Shown: positions 63,599-64,000 of the stretch, piece by piece
How positions within the stretch are numbered: the stretch's first letter is position 1
Layout of the letters: each line of letters opens with the position of its first letter
Origin: Actinospica acidithermotolerans
GTDB lineage: Bacteria; Actinomycetota; Actinomycetes; Streptomycetales; Catenulisporaceae
Direction of reading: 5' to 3'
Assembly (NCBI RefSeq): GCF_018139625.1
Contig: NZ_JAGSOH010000013.1
Location: forward strand, 27,939 to 91,938
Length of the DNA: 64,000 nucleotides
The notes under the pieces: model-generated
What the model was told of the DNA's origin: nothing
The model's input: only the letters and a program-made list of their open reading frames with translations
The model's database searches: none
Made by a program: the position numbers and the translations under genes

Positions 63599-64000
63599 TT
63601 CGCATCATGCTGGTGGACGATCAGGAGCTGCTGCGCACCGGATTCCGGATGATCCTCGACGCGCAGCAGGACATGACCGTCGTCGGCGAGGCGGCCGACG
63701 GCCTGGCCGCCCTCAGCCTGCTCGACCGCTGCGCCGCCGACGTGGTGCTGATGGACGTGCGCATGCCCAAGCTCGACGGCGTCGAGGCGACCAGGCGGCT
63801 GCTGTCCGGCGGCGAGGGCAACGGCGTGCCCAGGGTGCTGATACTGACCACGTTCGATCTGGACGAGTACGCCTTCGCCGCGATCAAGGCGGGCGCCAGC
63901 GGCTTCCTGCTCAAGGACGTCCCGCCCGCCGAACTGCTCACCGCCATCCGCGCCGTCCACTCCGGCGACGCGGTGGTCGCCCCCTCCACCACCCGCCGCC
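63595..64000 (+). CDS. NarL-family response regulator, 5' part
   Basis: The first 135 residues are present; the window ends inside the gene. The receiver domain has MLVDDQ, phospho-acceptor D54 in VLMDVRMPKLDG, the Thr in LILTTFDLDEY and the Lys in GFLLKDVPP, as in the NarL/DesR group. The C-terminal LuxR-type helix-turn-helix lies beyond the window. Coupled to the kinase gene by GTGA overlap. Confidence 0.93.
   Translation, partial: MIRIMLVDDQELLRTGFRMILDAQQDMTVVGEAADGLAALSLLDRCAADVVLMDVRMPKLDGVEATRRLLSGGEGNGVPRVLILTTFDLDEYAFAAIKAGASGFLLKDVPPAELLTAIRAVHSGDAVVAPSTTRR

Overview
The window is a high-GC actinobacterial chromosome segment with strongly G/C-biased third codon positions. Gene content and order match sporulating actinomycetes (Streptomyces-like). 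It carries WblA, BldG with its ATP-binding partner, Crp, a septum-site-determining (Ssd) protein with a Tad-like secretion cluster, and DUF3180. Most of the gene order follows the Streptomyces coelicolor SCO3580-SCO3540 and SCO3409-SCO3389 blocks as I remember them. The PBP-wblA-ArsA pair-RidA-MBL-crp-nth-Nudix-marP-ephE-acs part is also shared with Mycobacterium (ponA2-whiB4 to acs region). I cannot name the species; a Streptomyces, Catenulispora or Actinospica-type lineage would fit.

Layout. 1-2.5 kb: 3' end of a short-chain dehydrogenase, tRNA-Pro(CGG), a membrane metallophosphoesterase and a YqeY protein whose stop codon lies in a 15-bp tandem repeat. 2.6-19.2 kb: the conserved cell-envelope, redox and regulatory block, ending with an Eis-like acetyltransferase and acetyl-CoA synthetase. 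19.4-22.1 kb: acetate transporter and a LytS/LytTR two-component pair, with a DasR-type operator upstream of acs. 22.2-24.4 kb: a degenerate Fic-fold protein, a structured intergenic RNA (candidate 6S-like RNA), a 169-bp foldback MITE with CTAG target duplications and a HAD phosphatase. 24.4-32.9 kb: ssd, a Tad-like pilus/secretion operon and a DECH-box helicase. 33.1-34.0 kb: bldG and its anti-sigma partner. 34.0-35.1 kb: an intact IS481-type insertion sequence with a 6-bp target duplication. 35.1-35.6 kb: CGAC-rich satellite DNA and a long palindrome. 35.8-47.2 kb: H+-pyrophosphatase, a methyltransferase, topA, tmk (with a coiled-coil extension), holB, a lipoprotein peptidase and tRNA-Thr(CGT). 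47.4-60.1 kb: NlpC/P60 hydrolase, ppa, a zinc metalloprotease, tilS, hpt, ftsH and a folate operon (folE, lysyltransferase-like, folP, NTF2-like, folB, folK) followed by DUF3180. 60.2-64.0 kb: a solitary nuoD preceded by a MidA/NDUFAF7-type methyltransferase, and a NarL-type two-component pair cut by the window end.

Functional themes are envelope growth (PBP, NlpC/P60, MarP, FtsH), developmental and stress regulation (WblA, BldG, Crp, two-component pairs), acetate metabolism (SatP, Acs, LytTR pair), DNA replication and nucleotide supply (TopA, Tmk, HolB, Hpt), folate synthesis and a Tad-like surface apparatus. At least a dozen genes have a TANNNT hexamer 6-8 nt before the start codon, which suggests leaderless transcription and helps to fix their starts.

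Nothing in the window is clearly a wholly new system. The best leads are the MidA-like methyltransferase beside nuoD, the DasR-like operator plus LytTR pair around the acetate genes, the structured RNA and MITE next to the HAD gene, several catalytically degraded family members (SDR, epoxide hydrolase-like, Fic-like, Ssd), and the coiled-coil extension of thymidylate kinase. All statements about homologues come from memory and from reading motifs; no search was run.
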